64,000 nt of DNA from Enterobacter hormaechei ATCC 49162 (GCF_001875655.1 NZ_MKEQ01000001.1:2790001-2854000), one strand, 5' to 3'. Shown: positions 39,674-48,388, counted from the first letter of the stretch. Program-made: numbers and translations. Notes: generated by a model from the letters alone, not told the origin.

Positions 39674-40633
39674 ATGACAACAAAACCTGTGCTGGGTATT
39701 AGCGGATGTTTGACCGGCTCCACCGTGCGCTTTGACGGCGGGCATAAGCGTATGGGCTTTGTGATGGATGAGCTGGCTCAGTGGGTGACGTTTCGCCCGG
39801 TGTGCCCTGAAATGGCGATCGGCCTGCCTACGCCACGTCCGGCGCTGCGTCTGGTGATGACCACCCGCGGTGAGACAGAAATGCGTTTCAGCAAAGCGCC
39901 GCACGATGACGTCACCGAGAAAATGGCCGAATTTACCGCCAATTATCTGCCGAAAATCGGCGATCTGTCTGGTTTTATCGTCTGTGCAAAATCGCCAAGC
40001 TGCGGCATGGAGCGCGTGCGGCTGTATGACGAAAACGGCAACCGGGGCCGCAAGGAGGGTGTCGGGCTGTTCACCGCCGCCCTCCTTGAAACCTACCCAT
40101 GGCTACCCGTCGAAGAAGACGGTCGCCTGCACGATCCGGTACTGCGGGAAAACTTTGTCGAGCGCGTATTCGCCCTCCACGAACTGAACGTCATGCGTAA
40201 AAATGGCCTGACGCGCCGTGCTCTGCTGGACTTTCACAGCCGCTATAAGCTTCAGCTTCTGGCGCACCACCAGGCAGGCTATCGTGAGATTGGCCCGTTC
40301 GTGGCATCGCTGCACGAGTGGGACGATCTGGAAGCGTTTTTCGTGGCGTATCGCGAAAAGCTAATGACTATCCTGAAAAAACCCGCTTCGCGGAAGAATC
40401 ATACGAATGTGCTGATGCACATTCAGGGCTATTTCCGTAACCAGCTTAACAGCCGCCAGCGCGGAGAACTGCGTGATGTGATCCTGCATTACCGGGACGG
40501 GCTGCTGCCGATCCTCGCGCCGCTGACGCTGCTGAAGCATTATCTGGCTGAATACCCTGACCGGTATCTGATGACGCAAAACTACTTTGATCCCTATCCT
40601 GATGATTTGGGTCTGCGTCTGGCCGTGACCTGA
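39674..40633 (+). CDS. DUF523 (TudS-like) - DUF1722 (YbgA) fusion protein
   Basis: 319 residues from ATG 39674, which has GGGAGG at about 9 bp. The N-terminal DUF523 domain carries three cysteines in GISGCLTG, RPVCPEMAIG and SPSCGMERV; in the TudS thiouracil desulfidase of this family three cysteines hold a [4Fe-4S] cluster. The C-terminal half (about 170-319) is DUF1722, the domain of E. coli YbgA. A desulfidase-type activity is inference from the domain. A strong terminator follows. Confidence 0.83.
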   Translation: MTTKPVLGISGCLTGSTVRFDGGHKRMGFVMDELAQWVTFRPVCPEMAIGLPTPRPALRLVMTTRGETEMRFSKAPHDDVTEKMAEFTANYLPKIGDLSGFIVCAKSPSCGMERVRLYDENGNRGRKEGVGLFTAALLETYPWLPVEEDGRLHDPVLRENFVERVFALHELNVMRKNGLTRRALLDFHSRYKLQLLAHHQAGYREIGPFVASLHEWDDLEAFFVAYREKLMTILKKPASRKNHTNVLMHIQGYFRNQLNSRQRGELRDVILHYRDGLLPILAPLTLLKHYLAEYPDRYLMTQNYFDPYPDDLGLRLAVT

Positions 40634-40689
40634 TAAGAAAGAAGCGAAGGCCCCATTGACCCACAGAGGCCCAAAGCTGTACCCCGTTT

Positions 40690-40719
40690 AGACGACACCC
40701 TCACTGTCGTCTTTTTTTT
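40690..40719 (+). terminator. Intrinsic terminator behind the DUF523-DUF1722 gene
   Basis: Perfect 8-bp stem AGACGACA (40690-40697) / TGTCGTCT (40705-40712), 7-nt loop, and a run of eight T. A classical rho-independent terminator. Confidence 0.9.
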
Positions 40720-40779
40720 GCGCTTAGCGTAAAATACTGTAATTCTGTACAGGTTAAGCGTGCACAGCGGAGTCCCCCG

Positions 40780-41868
40780 ATGATCAAAAATCTGCATATT
40801 CAGAACTACCGCTCGATTCGCGATATGTCGCTTGAGCTGGAACAGCTCAACATCGTGTTCGGCCCCAACGGAACGGGAAAATCCAATATTTATAAAGCGA
40901 TTTACCTGATGCACAGCGCGGCGCAGGGGCAATTCTCCCAGGCGCTGGCGAACGAGGGGGGAATATTGAAAGTGTTCTGGGCGGGCAAAACCCGCAGCGA
41001 CCAGCTGCGGCGCATGAACCTGGCGGTGGAAACGGAAACCTATGAATATGAGCTTCAGGTCGGATTCGTGGAAAAGCTGCCCTATCCCTCACAGTTTCAG
41101 CTCGATCCGGTGATCAAAGAAGAATCTATCTGGCTTAGCGGACAGCACCGTCGCCCGTCGTCACAGCTGATGAAGCGTAAGAATCAGGCGGTTTTCCTGA
41201 ACAACGTGCATCACGAAAAAGTGACCCACAGCGGTACGCTGTATGAGAACGAATCGGTGTTCGGTCAACTCGGTGAACCGCACCTCTACCCCGAAGTGTC
41301 GCAGATGCGCGAGTCCCTGCGTAACTGGCGCTTTTATCATGAGTTTTCCGTTTCATCCGGCTCGGCGATCCGTGCGCCGCAGGTGGGCTTTCGCTCCCCG
41401 GTACTGGCCAGCGACGGCGCGAACCTGGCCGCCGCGTTTCAGACCATTGTCGAAATTGGCGACGAGCTGCTGCTGATGCGCATTCTCGACCAGGCCTTCC
41501 CCGGCTGCGTGTTTTACAGCGACAACACCGGCGGGCGCTTCCGCATGATGATGCAGCGCGAGGGGCTGAGCAGGCCGCTGGAACCGGCAGAGTTCTCCGA
41601 CGGCACGCTGCGTTTTCTGTGCCTGGCAGTGGCGCTGTTAAGCCCGCGCCCTCCCGCCTTCATCGCCCTCAACGAACCGGAAAACAGCCTGCACCCGCAG
41701 ATGCTGCCCGCCCTGGCAAGCCTGATTGCCGAGGCCAGCCGCTACTCGCAGATCTGGCTCACCAGCCACTCGCCGGAGCTGGCGCATTTGATTGAGAAGC
41801 ACCGATCGTTTTCGCTGTATCAGCTGTCGATGGCGGAGGGGGAGACGAGGATGGAGAGGCTGGGGTAA
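40780..41868 (+). CDS. AAA family ATPase (SMC/ABC-type predicted ATPase)
   Basis: 362 residues. Walker A GPNGTGKSN is at residues 28-36, next to the FxIxNYRSI-type start (IQNYRSIRDMSLELEQLNIVFG). The signature-like region FSDGTLRFLCLAVALL precedes a Walker B that reads FIALNEPENSLHP, with Asn in place of the usual Asp, and an H-motif SHSPELA. This NEPE form is, as far as I recall, normal for this family of stand-alone predicted ATPases. Role unknown; no TOPRIM or nuclease neighbour of OLD/Gabija type is present. Confidence 0.8.
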   Translation: MIKNLHIQNYRSIRDMSLELEQLNIVFGPNGTGKSNIYKAIYLMHSAAQGQFSQALANEGGILKVFWAGKTRSDQLRRMNLAVETETYEYELQVGFVEKLPYPSQFQLDPVIKEESIWLSGQHRRPSSQLMKRKNQAVFLNNVHHEKVTHSGTLYENESVFGQLGEPHLYPEVSQMRESLRNWRFYHEFSVSSGSAIRAPQVGFRSPVLASDGANLAAAFQTIVEIGDELLLMRILDQAFPGCVFYSDNTGGRFRMMMQREGLSRPLEPAEFSDGTLRFLCLAVALLSPRPPAFIALNEPENSLHPQMLPALASLIAEASRYSQIWLTSHSPELAHLIEKHRSFSLYQLSMAEGETRMERLG

Positions 41869-41870
41869 TT

Positions 41871-41900
41871 GCCAGGTGGCGCTACGCTTACCTGGCCTAC
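41871..41900. repeat. Single REP-like element
   Basis: GCCAGGTGGCGCTACGCTTA... is a REP palindrome between two convergent genes, and it includes the stop codon of the GlxA-family gene. Confidence 0.75.
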
Positions 41901-42850
41901 TGGCGAGTACGAAACGTCTTGCGCCACTCCGCCGGGCTGACGCCAAAGCGCGCCTTAAACTGCTGCCGATACGTCACCGCTGATAAAAAACCCACCTGCC
42001 CGGCGACGTTTTCGATTGGCAGGTTGCCGGACTCCAGCAGGATCTGGCTGCGCCGCAGGCGCTCGGCGGTAAGCCAGTCGGCAACGCTCATGCCCGTCGC
42101 CTTGAAAAAATGGCGGGTCAGCGTGCGCCGGCTCATCGACACCACTTCCGCAAGAGAGTCCAGGTTATGTGGTTCGGAAATATGCTGCTGAAGGTAGTCA
42201 ATCAGACAGTTGATCCGCCCATCACGGGTATCTTTCGGTACAGGTTGCGCAATAAACTGCGCCTGCCCGCCCTCTCGGTGCGGCGGGACGATCATCCGGC
42301 GGGCAATCTGATTGGCGACGACGCTGCCAAAGCGCTGGCGGATAATGTACAAACAGCAGTCGAGCGCGGCGGCGGTACCCGCCGAGGTAATCATATTACC
42401 GTCATCCACGTAGAGGGCGTTGATATCCAGTCGGACGTCCGGAAATAGCGACTGGAACTGGCGTTCAAACTCCCAGTGGGTGGCGGCCCGTTTGCCGCTG
42501 AGTATGCCCGCATAGCCCAGCACAAACGATCCCAGACACAGCCCAACAATTTCCGCCCCGTTGTCTCTGGCCTGAACCAGGCTGTCGAGCAGCGTCTGAG
42601 GCGGGCGCTCCAGAACGTGCTGCCAGTAGGGTACAACCACAATTTCAGCCGATGCGATCGCGGAAAAATCCTGCGTCGCATGCAGGGCAAAACCGTCTTT
42701 CGAGTTCAGGAATCCCGGTTTTTCAGCGCAGATCGTGACGTTAAAGCGCTTTTCCCCGGATACCGTGTCGCCAAACAGGATGCAGGGGACGGAGTAGTGG
42801 AACGGGCTAAACCCGTCCACCGCGACAATGGCAACGTTAATAAGCGGCAT
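41897..42850 (-). CDS. GlxA-family transcriptional regulator, FtrA-like
   Basis: 317 residues, ribosome site GGAGAG. The N-terminal DJ-1/PfpI-like domain (1-170) has the elbow GLCLGSFVLGYAGIL with Cys preserved. The C-terminal AraC domain has helices LDSLAEVVSMSRRTLTRHF and PIENVAGQVGFLSAVTYRQQF. It is only about 36% alike by eye to the other GlxA-type protein in the window and not a recent duplicate. It is adjacent to, and in the same direction as, the metallo-hydrolase upstream, with a 25-bp gap, so the pair may be an operon. Confidence 0.87.
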   Translation of the reverse strand: MPLINVAIVAVDGFSPFHYSVPCILFGDTVSGEKRFNVTICAEKPGFLNSKDGFALHATQDFSAIASAEIVVVPYWQHVLERPPQTLLDSLVQARDNGAEIVGLCLGSFVLGYAGILSGKRAATHWEFERQFQSLFPDVRLDINALYVDDGNMITSAGTAAALDCCLYIIRQRFGSVVANQIARRMIVPPHREGGQAQFIAQPVPKDTRDGRINCLIDYLQQHISEPHNLDSLAEVVSMSRRTLTRHFFKATGMSVADWLTAERLRRSQILLESGNLPIENVAGQVGFLSAVTYRQQFKARFGVSPAEWRKTFRTRQ

Positions 42851-42875
42851 CGGTCTCTCCTTTCCCCTTTAACAG

Positions 42876-43655
42876 TCAGAATATAACGGTTTCGCCGTCC
42901 TGGGGAATGCTCACCGCGTCACCTGCCTCGTTGGCATCAACATACTCGCGCAGCGCGCGGCGGGTCAGCAGGCAGTGGTTAAGAGCTTCCATATGGGTCG
43001 CCACGATTTTGGCCTGTGGCAGCAGGAAATGCACGTTAAGCAGATCTTCTTCCCCCATGATAATCGGCCCAAACCCAATGACATGAGCGTAACCGGCGTT
43101 GAGCACGACGATATCCGGCTGGTGCTTTTGCAGATCGGCCGCCACCGCATCGCGCCAGATGGTATCCCCTGCGATATAAAGCGTCTTTTCATCGGGATGA
43201 CGGAACACCACGCCGCAGGCTTCCCCCAGAAACTCTGCCAGCTCCGGCACGGCGTAAGCGCGGTCAGTACCGTGCTGGCCGCCGTGGGTTTTCACTATCC
43301 GGATATCGCCGTACGTTGTTTCCCCGGTCATGATCGTCAGGTTGGTAAATCCCTGGCTGCGCAGCAGCGCGGCATCGCTATCATTTTGCACGTAGATCAG
43401 CTTGTCTTTGGCGATCAGCTCAACGGCGTACTGATCCCAGTGATCGGCATGAGTATGGGTAACGATCACTGCGTCAGCATCCAGAAGCGTTTGAACGTCA
43501 ACGGGAAGCTCGACCATCGGGTTGCGAATGTCAGCCCGCGCCGTGCCGGGAAAACCCGGATAAGTGCCTTTTGGCGCCAGCATTGGGTCGATTAAAAAGC
43601 GTTTTCCCGCGTAAGTGATCAGTTGGGTGGCATTGCGAATTTGCGTAATGTTCAT
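42876..43655 (-). CDS. UlaG-like metallo-beta-lactamase-fold hydrolase
   Basis: 259 residues, ribosome site GGAGGA. The metal-binding motif HTHADHWD lies near residue 66; further ligands are in TYGDIRIVKTHGGQHGTD, LYIAGDTIW and VATHMEALNH. Such enzymes act as lactonases or hydrolases; the substrate is unknown. Paired with the downstream GlxA-type regulator. Confidence 0.85.
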   Translation of the reverse strand: MNITQIRNATQLITYAGKRFLIDPMLAPKGTYPGFPGTARADIRNPMVELPVDVQTLLDADAVIVTHTHADHWDQYAVELIAKDKLIYVQNDSDAALLRSQGFTNLTIMTGETTYGDIRIVKTHGGQHGTDRAYAVPELAEFLGEACGVVFRHPDEKTLYIAGDTIWRDAVAADLQKHQPDIVVLNAGYAHVIGFGPIIMGEEDLLNVHFLLPQAKIVATHMEALNHCLLTRRALREYVDANEAGDAVSIPQDGETVIF

Positions 43656-43744
43656 GGGCTATCCTCCGGTTGGTATAAGAAGGAGAATAGCCCCAAGGTG
43701 CCGTTAAGAATGTGGGCTAAAGGGCGATGATCGATGAAATCGGG

Positions 43745-44995
43745 TCAATCGATAAACCGCTTGCGCACCCTTTCCAGCGGCGCAATCAGCAGATTGATAA
43801 GCGGCTTACGATCGATAACGATATCGGCGTTCACCGTCATTCCGCCCATCAGCATGCGCTTTTTCTTGTCCGGGTCGGTAAACCAGGAGGGGACGCGCAC
43901 TTTAGCCAGGTAATAGTTCTGCCCTTCCTGGAGCGGGATCAGCGCCGAATGGGCATCAATGTTTACCTCATAGAAATCGGACAGTGTTGCCTCCACGGAA
44001 CCGTATTTATCCACGGGCCAGGAGTCGAAGCGCAGCTTGACCTTATCGCCCTTCGCCACGCGTCCCACCCCCGTGGCGGGCACATACAGATACCCCTCCA
44101 TCGTCGCCGCGGTATTTTTACGGATCACCACCACCACCTCGCTGTTTTGCGTAATGGCCCGGCCAGGCGGGAAGTTAATCGCCACCACGTAGCCATCCGA
44201 AGGGGCCAGCATCGCCATGGTGGAACTTCCCCGGCTGGACAGGTTGCGATCGATTTCGCTGATGCGGTTTTTCACGTACAGCTGCTCTTCGCTCAGAGAG
44301 TCAATTTGCGACTGGGTACTGTCGGTCAGGCTGGTTTTGCGTGCCTCAAGTTCAAGGATAGTGCTCTCCTCCAGCGTCAGGTTGAGCTGCGCATTGAGCA
44401 CATCGTTGTGGCTTTTATCGAGATCCACTTTGGAGACATAGCCCTTCCCGGAGACGGATTTCCACGCCTCATAGGTATCGGTGCTGTTTTTAAGCAGCGC
44501 ACGCAGCTTCTTCACCTTATCGCGGGACACGGCTATCTGCTTGTCGGTGAGCGTCAGCTGCTGCGCCAGATTTTTGCGGTACGACGCAATCGAGTCCTCA
44601 ATGGCCTGAATGCGCTGCTCGCTGCGCTTTTTCTCCGCTTCCATCTGCTGGCGGTCAAACTGCACCACCGAGCCCTGCTTGCCGCCATAGTCCTGCGACA
44701 CGGTAAACAGCGGATCGTTTTCCTTCACGTACTGGCCAGGCCGTACGGCAAAATCCACAAGCGTACCGGACTCTCTGGCGCGGACTTCCACATCGCCCTG
44801 CGCCGGGATCAGCACCCCGCGTGCCAGCGTGGTTTCCGAAAAATTAAAGACAATCGCAAAGACCAGCAGGCAGAGAAAAAAGGCGATGAACAAGGTCAGC
44901 ACGGTTTTCAGCCGTGGCGCGTTGATGTGATAGCTTTTTGAGAAGTGATGCGGGATCAGCGCCCGCCGCTGTCGGCTTCGGTTTTTTAATTTCAC
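43745..44995 (-). CDS. HlyD/CvaA-like membrane-fusion protein of peptide exporter
   Basis: 416 residues (CvaA of colicin V export has 413). A basic cytoplasmic N-terminus, one membrane helix (VLTLFIAFFLCLLVFAIVFNF), then a biotinyl-lipoyl half motif (VEVRARESGTLVDFAVRPGQYVKENDPLF), a long coiled coil (about 120-240) and a beta-barrel part. It bridges the inner-membrane ABC exporter to TolC. It is the last gene of the peptide operon, 6 bp after the 249-residue protein. Confidence 0.88.
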   Translation of the reverse strand: MKLKNRSRQRRALIPHHFSKSYHINAPRLKTVLTLFIAFFLCLLVFAIVFNFSETTLARGVLIPAQGDVEVRARESGTLVDFAVRPGQYVKENDPLFTVSQDYGGKQGSVVQFDRQQMEAEKKRSEQRIQAIEDSIASYRKNLAQQLTLTDKQIAVSRDKVKKLRALLKNSTDTYEAWKSVSGKGYVSKVDLDKSHNDVLNAQLNLTLEESTILELEARKTSLTDSTQSQIDSLSEEQLYVKNRISEIDRNLSSRGSSTMAMLAPSDGYVVAINFPPGRAITQNSEVVVVIRKNTAATMEGYLYVPATGVGRVAKGDKVKLRFDSWPVDKYGSVEATLSDFYEVNIDAHSALIPLQEGQNYYLAKVRVPSWFTDPDKKKRMLMGGMTVNADIVIDRKPLINLLIAPLERVRKRFID

Positions 44996-45001
44996 GATAT
45001 G

Positions 45002-45751
45002 TCATCCATGATAAATCACTGAAAGATCGTCCCATGCACTCCAGAGCGTGGGGGTTTTGCGCAGCGCGTTCAGCGTGTCGGTAGCGGCCAGACGGTAATC
45101 CTCTGGCGCATACGCCTGACTCTCCAGCCCAAACTCCGCCGCGTGCAGCGAACAGACCGGCAGCAACGTTCGGACGCTGTAGCCATAGCGCGATAAAAAC
45201 CGCGTTGAGACATCCGTTAACCACGCCTTTTGATCGCCTGCCTGAGTGGGGAACAGCGGCGCCTCCGGCAGACGTTCGTCCACCAGCAGCACCGTCACCA
45301 GGCGATGAGGGGCGAAAAAAGAGCTGGCGCGCCGGCCTTCGTGCGCGGCCATCAGCTTATGCAACGCAGGGTAACGGGTAATAAACTGAAAGCGCACATC
45401 GTCTGGCGCGGTGGCGAGCAGCGCATCCATCATCAGGCCAAAGCCCGCCCAGCGCATGCCCAGTAGCAGGGTGCGAGACGAGCTGTAAAATGCCTGCTCC
45501 TGCGTCCACTGCGCCACGTACCCGTGAAGATCGAAAAGAACGTTGCGCGCCCACAGCGCGGGCGGAAAGATCTGCTCCACGAAGTTAAACCCGCTCAGCT
45601 CATGGGCGTTCTGATGCAGAAAATCAGCCGGGACATCGGCCTCCGGGCAGCGCATAAACTGGCTGTAGTTTTGCGTGATCCGGTTTGCCAGCAGCGTGCG
45701 TCCGGCCTGACGCGCGCAGAGACGGGCATAGAGACGCGGCAGAAGCATCAT
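45002..45751 (-). CDS. Unrecognised soluble protein within the microcin-like operon
   Basis: 249 residues from MMLLPRLY; the ATG overlaps the exporter stop by 4 bp (ATGA) and has GGGAG at 8 bp. There is no signal peptide, no membrane segment and no motif I know. It is rich in aromatic and Arg residues (RWAGFGLMMDALLATAP, GYSVRTLLPVCSLHAAEFG). Being translationally coupled to the peptidase/ABC transporter and followed at 6 bp by the adaptor, it surely belongs to the system, as an immunity, regulatory or export-accessory protein. Function not assignable from sequence. Confidence 0.72.
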   Translation of the reverse strand: MMLLPRLYARLCARQAGRTLLANRITQNYSQFMRCPEADVPADFLHQNAHELSGFNFVEQIFPPALWARNVLFDLHGYVAQWTQEQAFYSSSRTLLLGMRWAGFGLMMDALLATAPDDVRFQFITRYPALHKLMAAHEGRRASSFFAPHRLVTVLLVDERLPEAPLFPTQAGDQKAWLTDVSTRFLSRYGYSVRTLLPVCSLHAAEFGLESQAYAPEDYRLAATDTLNALRKTPTLWSAWDDLSVIYHG

Positions 45752-47844
45752 GGCGCATTCTCCCGCAGAGTGCCGTTTTCCATGGTATAGAGACGCCCAT
45801 GGCAACCCACCACGTCCGGCGAGTGGGTGACAAACACCAGGCCAATCCCCAGGCTTCGCAGGTTCGCCAGCACCTTTTGCGCGGTCGTCTTATCCAGGTT
45901 CGCCGTCACTTCGTCACACAGTAGCAGCTTAGGCTGGCTGTACAAGGCGCGCGCCAGAACCAGACGCTGCATCTCCCCGGCCGAGAAAAAGGTGTTCCCC
46001 GGCAGCATCTCCGTTTCGTAACCGTGCGGCAGCCGGGCGACGACGTGGTCCACTTCCGCCAGTCGGCACGCGGCAATGACCTGCTCTTTATCCGGCGCGC
46101 TGTCAAAGCAGGCGATGTTGTCCAGAATCGAGCCGGTGAAGAGAATATCGTCCGCATGGACGATGCGGATGTGCTGGCGCAGCGAGGAGAGATCGCACTC
46201 CTCAATGGGGATCTTATTGATCCGCAGCGTGCCAGACGATGCCAGCAGCATGCCGGAGATCAGACGCAGCAGCGTGGTTTTTCCCGACCCGCTCTGGCCA
46301 ACAATCACCGCCTCTTCGCCCTGCTTCAGGGTCATATTGATATGCTGTAGCGTGGCCTCCCGGCCAGGATAGGCAAATGAGACATCCTCAAATTGCAGAC
46401 AGACCGGCGAGGTGACAATCCGCTTCCCAAACTGGCTGGTTTCAGAGGGGGCAAACAGCAGATCGCCCACGCGATCCAGCGGCCCCTTGAGGGCATTTTT
46501 GTCCAGCAGCTTCTGCGCCACCTGGACCATGGCATCGGAAAAATAGCGCTTGTAGCTGATATAGGCGTACAGCATCCCGATACTCATCTGCCCTTCCAGG
46601 ATCAGCCACGCGCCAAAGCAGACCACCAGCAACTGCTCGGCATTGATCACCAGCAGCGACGCCACATCAAAGCGCGCCAGTAACCGCTCTTTACGCATCA
46701 GCCCGGCGATGTGTTCGCGCTGGGATTTGTCCATCACCGCATCCCGGGCCTGCTCCATGTTGTTCGCCTTGAGCGTGATGATCCCTTTCTGCGTCTCCAC
46801 CAGCAGGGATTCATACTGGGCGGTGCGCTCGATGGAGTCATCCACGGCACGCTGATAGGGGCCAATCAGCGAAAAGCGGATCAGGAAAAACACGCCCATC
46901 AGCAGCATCGTCAGCAGCGCAATTTTGACGTTATACAGCAGCATAAACAGCAGGCTGGTGACGGCGATCAGGCTGGAAAAGAGAATTTGCACGTAGCCAT
47001 TGCTGATGAACTCCGCGCAGGCGTGGAGCGATTTCTCGATGGCCAGTACGATGCCCGGCGGGCGCGAGCGGAACCAGCTGGTCTGGGTGCGTAGCATGTA
47101 GTGGCGCACGGACTGGCTTAAATCGTCATAGGCAATGTTACGCATCAGGATCTCAAGCAGCTGCTTGAGGAATTTACCGATGACTTCAAAGATAAAGACG
47201 ATAGCGAAGATGGCGGTGAGCAGGATCACCAGATCGCTGTCGCTGCGGGCAATGGCCTCATCCATAATCAGCTGCACGTAGGTGGGGCTAGCCAGCATGG
47301 TAATGAGGGTAAAAATACAGAGCACAAACAGCAGCAGCTGGCGCTGGAACAGGCTCGGGGATTTATTGGCTAACCGGCCAAGCGTGAGTTTTTCATCCGG
47401 GGATTTCTTTTCGAAGCACGGCGTGGGCTTAAGCTCAAGCACATAGCCGGAAAAGAGTTTTTCCGCCTCTTTCAGGCGGTAACGACGCACGCCGCTGGCG
47501 GGATCGTGTACGGTCACGCTACGGCTGTCGATCTTCACGATAACCACGAAATGGTTGCCGCGCCAGAAGGCGATGAGCGGCAGCTCAGACGTATCTATTT
47601 CAGTGATTTCGCCTTTAAGCACCCGGCCAGACATATTTTTATCGCTGGCGAGGGTCATTAATTCCGCCATTGAGGTTCCCGCATCGGCGGAAACGGCAAT
47701 CTCCCGGCGCAGCTGGCTGACGGAGACATGGTGGTCGTAATGCCCCAACACCATCGCCAGGCAGGCCAGTCCACATTCGGTAAATTCATGCTGGCGTATA
47801 ACAGGGGTCTTCCCCTGTTTTTTATACTGAAAGAGCGAAAACAT
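45748..47844 (-). CDS. CvaB-like bacteriocin exporter: C39 peptidase plus ABC transporter
   Basis: 698 residues from MFSLFQYKKQ, exactly the length of CvaB; upstream in-frame codons run through the terminator and are not used. The C39 peptidase domain (1-135) has catalytic Cys24 (TECGLAC), His98 (GNHFVV) and Asp114 (HDPASG), which cleave double-glycine leaders. Six membrane segments follow at about 160-430, then the ABC domain with Walker A GQSGSGKT, signature FSAGEMQR, Walker B LLLCDEVT and H-loop VTHSP. It exports and matures the two upstream peptides. Confidence 0.93.
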   Translation of the reverse strand: MFSLFQYKKQGKTPVIRQHEFTECGLACLAMVLGHYDHHVSVSQLRREIAVSADAGTSMAELMTLASDKNMSGRVLKGEITEIDTSELPLIAFWRGNHFVVIVKIDSRSVTVHDPASGVRRYRLKEAEKLFSGYVLELKPTPCFEKKSPDEKLTLGRLANKSPSLFQRQLLLFVLCIFTLITMLASPTYVQLIMDEAIARSDSDLVILLTAIFAIVFIFEVIGKFLKQLLEILMRNIAYDDLSQSVRHYMLRTQTSWFRSRPPGIVLAIEKSLHACAEFISNGYVQILFSSLIAVTSLLFMLLYNVKIALLTMLLMGVFFLIRFSLIGPYQRAVDDSIERTAQYESLLVETQKGIITLKANNMEQARDAVMDKSQREHIAGLMRKERLLARFDVASLLVINAEQLLVVCFGAWLILEGQMSIGMLYAYISYKRYFSDAMVQVAQKLLDKNALKGPLDRVGDLLFAPSETSQFGKRIVTSPVCLQFEDVSFAYPGREATLQHINMTLKQGEEAVIVGQSGSGKTTLLRLISGMLLASSGTLRINKIPIEECDLSSLRQHIRIVHADDILFTGSILDNIACFDSAPDKEQVIAACRLAEVDHVVARLPHGYETEMLPGNTFFSAGEMQRLVLARALYSQPKLLLCDEVTANLDKTTAQKVLANLRSLGIGLVFVTHSPDVVGCHGRLYTMENGTLRENAP

Positions 47845-47863
47845 AATGATCCGTGGCTGAAAT

Positions 47864-47890
47864 AAAAAAATGGCCCGGCAATGCGGGCCA
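47864..47890 (-). terminator. Intrinsic terminator between the peptides and the exporter
   Basis: On the minus strand TGGCCCG and CGGGCCA (47890-47884 and 47877-47871) form a 7-bp stem with a 6-nt loop, followed by seven T. It sits 21 bp after the second peptide and 20 bp before the exporter start. Most transcripts should end here, giving far more peptide than exporter. Confidence 0.85.
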
Positions 47891-47911
47891 TGCGTACAAC
47901 GTGCTTCTCGC

Positions 47912-48097
47912 TTATGCGCTGAAGAAACCACCGATGAAGCCGCCCACCAGGCCGAATACGCCGCCGATGGTGCCGCCCAGCGCGCCTAACATCTGGCTGC
48001 CCGCGTTATAGCCTGCGCTTGCGCCCTGAATAGCGGCAGCAAACGGATCCCAGCCACCGATGATGGCCTGTGCTTTTTTGAAATCGATAACTTGCAT
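47912..48097 (-). CDS. Class II microcin-like precursor peptide, second of pair
   Basis: 61 residues, ribosome site AGGAAAAG. The 15-residue leader MQVIDFKKAQAIIGG ends in Gly-Gly as in colicin V and other class II microcins. The predicted 46-residue mature part starts WDPFAAAIQG and is rich in Gly-zipper repeats (GALGGTIGG, GLVGGFIGG), with no Cys, and ends FFSA. It is clearly related to the peptide encoded 23 bp upstream. Likely a membrane-active toxin half. Confidence 0.82.
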   Translation of the reverse strand: MQVIDFKKAQAIIGGWDPFAAAIQGASAGYNAGSQMLGALGGTIGGVFGLVGGFIGGFFSA

Positions 48098-48120
48098 GAG
48101 TCTTTTCCTGTTAACGTGAA

Positions 48121-48315
48121 TTAGTTGTAGCTACCAACCAGCGCGCCCAGGAAGCCCATTGCGCCACCCAGAACTCCGCCAACCACACCGCCAACCATGC
48201 CCATGATGCTGGCACCGGTGTCGTAACCCAGCTGTGCACCTTTAACCAGACCAGCGAACGGGTTTAACGCGCCGCCAATAATGTCTTTCGCTTCTGTGAA
48301 TGAAATCGCTTTCAT
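48121..48315 (-). CDS. Class II microcin-like precursor peptide, first of pair
   Basis: 64 residues, ribosome site AGGAG. The leader MKAISFTEAKDIIGG has 15 residues and ends Gly-Gly; the predicted 49-residue mature peptide begins ALNPFAGLVKG and holds GxxxG-type repeats (GMVGGVVGG, LGGAMGFLGALVG). It shares the PFA...QG/KG.A..GY pattern with its neighbour. Only 73 bp separate it from ecpE, and no strong terminator lies between. Confidence 0.82.
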   Translation of the reverse strand: MKAISFTEAKDIIGGALNPFAGLVKGAQLGYDTGASIMGMVGGVVGGVLGGAMGFLGALVGSYN

Positions 48316-48338
48316 TTTTTTCTCCTGTTGTGATGGAT

Positions 48339-48381
48339 CTTTAGCGTATTGCTAAAGGCTAATTTCCTTTTATGAAGGAAA
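48339..48381. promoter_or_regulatory. Two hairpins between ecpE and the peptide genes
   Basis: TTTCCTT/AAGGAAA (48363-48369 and 48375-48381) and CTTTAGC/GCTAAAG (48339-48345 and 48351-48357) are perfect 7-bp stems with 5-nt loops. Neither is followed by a T-run on the minus strand, so they are processing, stabilising or attenuator structures rather than clean terminators. Confidence 0.5.
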
Positions 48382-48388
48382 GCGGTTG

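Noticed and set aside
40780..41868. AAA ATPase as part of a Gabija, OLD or Septu-like defence pair
   Set aside because: There is no TOPRIM domain in the protein and no helicase or HNH partner beside it; its neighbours are metabolic and regulatory genes behind a terminator and a REP element.
43727..44941. 404-codon open frame opposite the HlyD-like gene
   Set aside because: The minus-strand frame has a membrane helix, coiled coil and lipoyl motif of a real adaptor protein; the plus-strand frame is a shadow.
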